From Ruminococcus sp. CAG:488 (lineage in GTDB: Bacteria; Bacillota; Clostridia; Oscillospirales; Acutalibacteraceae): DNA of 10,047 nucleotides. Every line of letters begins with the position of its first letter. Position 1 is the first letter of the stretch. A model generated the notes under the pieces. The model was not told where the DNA came from and ran no database searches. It saw nothing but the letters and a program-made list of their open reading frames with translations. The translations under genes were made by a program, and so were the position numbers. Of the stretch, positions 7,613 through 10,047 are shown one piece after another. Location of the stretch: positions 10,175-20,221 of the forward strand of contig HF999641.1 of assembly GCA_000434055.1 (NCBI GenBank). The letters run 5' to 3'.

Positions 7613-10047
7613 CCCCGACGTTGCAACGGTCGAGAACGGAACAGTCACATTCGTCGAAGCCGGCACATGTACGATTACGGCAACCTCCGTTGACGGAGGT
7701 GTTTCGGCAACCTGTAAGGTAACCGTAAGATCCGATAAAACAGCTCTTATAAGAACAAGGGCAATGATAGTCGGTCTTAACCTCATTTCAGAGGACTACA
7801 CCGAGGACAGTTGGGCGGTTCTTGAAGCCGCAATGGCAAAGGCCGAGGAAATCATTGCGCAGGATAACCCCAAGCAGAGAGTTATCAATGCGGCAGACGA
7901 GGAGCTTAACAACGCTTATAATTCGCTTGTAAGATTTATTAAGCTTGAAAATATCACAATCACCAAGGACGGAGAGGAAACAACAGGCTATGTTTCCGTC
8001 AGCGTTCCCATCACTTCAAAATATTCCGAGCAGTCCGTGACCCTCGGCTACAAGCTCACTCCCGAGGACGCAACGATTGATTCTGTCGTATGGTCATCAA
8101 GCAGCGAATCGGTCAAGGTTGAGGACGGCGTAGTTACACCGACGGCAAACAAGGCGTGCCTTGCCAAAATCACCGTCACGGCAACGGACTACAAGGGAAG
8201 AACATATTCCGACAGCGTTTATGTTTCCTTTGCCAATACCCCGGTTACGGGAGTCAGCGTTGACAAGACGGAAATCGCAAACGCAACCGTCGGCTCAACG
8301 GACAAGATAACAGCAACTGTTCTTCCTAAGAAAACGCTCGGCATGGGCGGCGCAAACATCACCGATGTTATCTGGTCATCGAGCGATGAAAGCGTCTGCA
8401 CCGTTGACAATGACGGCAACCTGACCTTCAAGGACACAGGCACTTGCACAATTACGGTAACGACGCTTGACGGCGGCTTCACTGCTCAGACAAGCATCAA
8501 GGTTTATGCCGACAAATCGGCTCTCAGCGCAGCGGTCGAAAGCGCAAACACCCTCGTTGAAACAGCCTATACCCCTGCAACATGGGCAGAGTTCAAAAAG
8601 GCCCTCACCTCGGCAACAGAAACACTCAACGCCGAGGATCCGACACAGACAGAGGTGAACAATGCTCTTGCACTTCTCACCGAGAAGAGAAATGCACTCG
8701 CAGATTATATCTACGTTTCCGGCGTAAACATCTCCTATAACGGTGACAGCTCCGACGTTATAACCGTAAAGGTTCCCGCAGATCAGAGCTACATCATGGC
8801 AACGGCACAGCTCGATTTTTCGACCGATCCCGCCAACGCAATGTATGTTTCGGCAGAGTGGTCATACGAAGGCGACATATTCGTCAACATGAACGGCATT
8901 GCCGCTCCGAGTGTAAACAGCGCATGCTACGGCAAGGCAACAGTTAAGCTCACCGATGATTTCGGTAATGTTTACACCAAGACGGTTACAATTATATTCA
9001 CAAAGAACCCTGCAACTGCTATAACCGTCACTCCGTCCGAGTACACAACCCATACTCTCGGCGAAAAAGTTCAGCTCACTGCTTCGGTTACGGACGCAGA
9101 CGGCAACGAAGCGGATCTCAACAAGGTAACATGGGAATCCGAACACCCCGAAATCGCTTCGGTTGACGAAAACGGACTTGTTACGGTTGTCAGCGGCGGT
9201 GTTGCAAAGATTACGGCAACAACCGTTGTCGGCGGTCTTTCGGCAACCTGCGTTATAACGGTTGCAACGGACAAGACAGTCCTCAAAAAGGCTATCGACG
9301 ACGCTGAAAGCGCAAACTACAACGAGCAGAATTACACCAAGGACTCGTTTGCGACATTCAAATCTGCTCTTGAAAGCGCTAAGACGGTTTATGCCGACAC
9401 AGACGCTTCGCAGAGTGAGATTGACACGGCGGCAGCTAACCTCAACAGTGCTGTTTCCGCACTCGTTAAATATAACCGTGCTCAGAACGTTACAATCAAA
9501 TATAACGGTTCCGACGCACCCGATTTCATCTCCGTAAAGGTTCCTATCTACAAAACCTACAATTCGCAGAGCGTTCAGCTTTCATATACATATGCGCCCA
9601 ATGACGCTATGTACGAGTCGATCACATGGTCGTCGGATAACGACCTCATGGAAGTCGATCAGAACGGCAAGGTTTCTCCGAAAGAGAACAAGGCCTGTGC
9701 CGCAAAGATTACCGTTACAATAACAGATCATTTCGGCAACACGGTAACGGACTATGTATACGTTTCATTTGTAAACATCCAGGCAACCGGCGTTACTCTC
9801 AATCAGTCGGCGCTCAGCGGCAAGCCCGGAGAGAGCGCGGCACTCACCGCTTCGGTTGAGCCTAAGGGAAAACTCGGAGTCGGCGGAGCTACCATAACCG
9901 ACGTCGTATGGACAACGAGCGACCCGAGCGTTGCAACAGTTGAAAACGGCACGGTTACATTCGTAAACGGCGGCACGGCAATCATCACTGCTTACACCAA
10001 GGACGGCGGCCACAGCGCACAGTGTACGGTAACGGTCACCGTTTCAA
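7542..10047 (+). CDS. Out-of-frame 3' continuation of the giant repeat protein, partial at window end
   Basis: This frame is open from the second 22-bp copy to the last base and encodes about 835 residues of the same protein. In order: rest of B4 (7542-7733), FIVAR4 (7734-7937), A5 (to 8249), B5 (8250-8510), FIVAR5 (8511-8705), A6 (to 9017), B6 (9018-9269), FIVAR6 (9270-9474), A7 (to 9788) and B7 (9789 to edge). It has no signal peptide and no convincing ribosome site and start codon of its own near 7542, so it is the tail of the gene at 3116 rather than a separate gene. The lack of any stop and the intact motifs show that the frame was under selection until recently or still is. A6/B6 are the most divergent modules: the WSSDND motif is replaced by WSYEGD, and DGG by VGG. 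The C-terminal anchor (sortase signal, S-layer domain or other) lies outside the window. With one 22-bp copy removed, the visible protein would be about 2303 residues. Confidence 0.88.

Larger units (their letters stand above)
4835..10047 (+). repeat. Array of about 257-residue protein super-repeats (A Ig-like, B Ig-like, FIVAR)
   Basis: B-module starts fall at 5126, 5900, 6677, 7457, 8250, 9018 and 9789. The spacings are 774, 777, 780, 793, 768 and 771 bases; the odd 793 becomes 771 when the extra 22 bases at 7520-7563 are removed. FIVAR modules start at 5381, 6152, 6938, 7734, 8511 and 9270. A modules share YNGE.AP..I..KVP.YK.Y, then P.DAMY.SI.WSSDND, VD.NG.VSP and TD..GN..TD.VYVSFAN. B modules share PVTGVTLDK.E, IxDVIW(S/T)SS(N/D)P and TTVDGG..A.C.VTV. 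DNA identity between units looks moderate, with many synonymous differences, so these are old duplications. The first unit lacks a preceding FIVAR. The array runs out of the window. Confidence 0.9.

Noticed and set aside
7542..10047. A separate second gene downstream of the stop at 7612
   Set aside because: The sequence continues in mid-module with the same repeat register and has no signal peptide or convincing start signals. It is the tail of the same gene.
5126..10047. CRISPR-like or other non-coding DNA repeat array
   Set aside because: The period is about 774 bases and preserved at protein level with many synonymous differences. There are no short identical repeats with unique spacers.

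Overview
The window looks like a chromosomal segment of a low-to-mid GC Gram-positive anaerobe, most likely a gut-type Clostridia (Oscillospiraceae/Ruminococcaceae-like). This rests on consensus GGAGG ribosome sites, sigma-A style promoters, short lysine-rich signal peptides, a PepSY protein next to an OmpR-type two-component system, and a very long exported protein built of Big_2-like immunoglobulin modules and FIVAR modules. The species cannot be fixed from the sequence alone.

Left part (1-2900, minus strand). In transcription order (right to left) there is a small secreted protein with two PepSY domains (2899-2300), a compact UUCG-loop terminator hairpin (2285-2264), a near-consensus promoter TTTGAC-17-TATAAT (2265-2237), an OmpR/PhoB-family response regulator (2169-1498), and a membrane sensor histidine kinase (1501-92) whose start overlaps the regulator stop in an ATGATGA junction. 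The terminator and promoter overlap by two bases, so the PepSY gene and the two-component operon are tightly packed but probably separate transcripts. The PepSY protein acts outside the membrane, where the acidic sensor loop of the kinase also sits.

Middle (2900-3115) is a very AT-rich divergent intergenic region. It holds the PepSY start signals on one side. On the other side are the promoter and ribosome site of the giant gene, plus a 9-bp-arm imperfect inverted repeat directly against the -35 box.

Right part (3116-10047, plus strand) is one giant surface-protein gene that runs off the window. It has a signal peptide, about four irregular Big-like domains, and then a regular array of about 257-residue super-repeats (Ig-like module A, Ig-like module B, three-helix FIVAR module). 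The reading frame is broken once. A perfect 22-bp tandem duplication at 7520-7563 shifts the frame by +1 and gives a stop at 7610-7612, yet the original repeat pattern continues uninterrupted in the next frame to the end of the window. Removing one 22-bp copy restores both the frame and the normal repeat spacing. This could be a recent disabling mutation, a reversible on/off tract, or an assembly error, and is the most notable observation here.

Working picture (inference): a cell-envelope sensing unit (kinase, regulator, PepSY protein) lies divergent to a large adhesin or cell-surface stalk protein. No mobile element, CRISPR array, tRNA or rRNA was seen.
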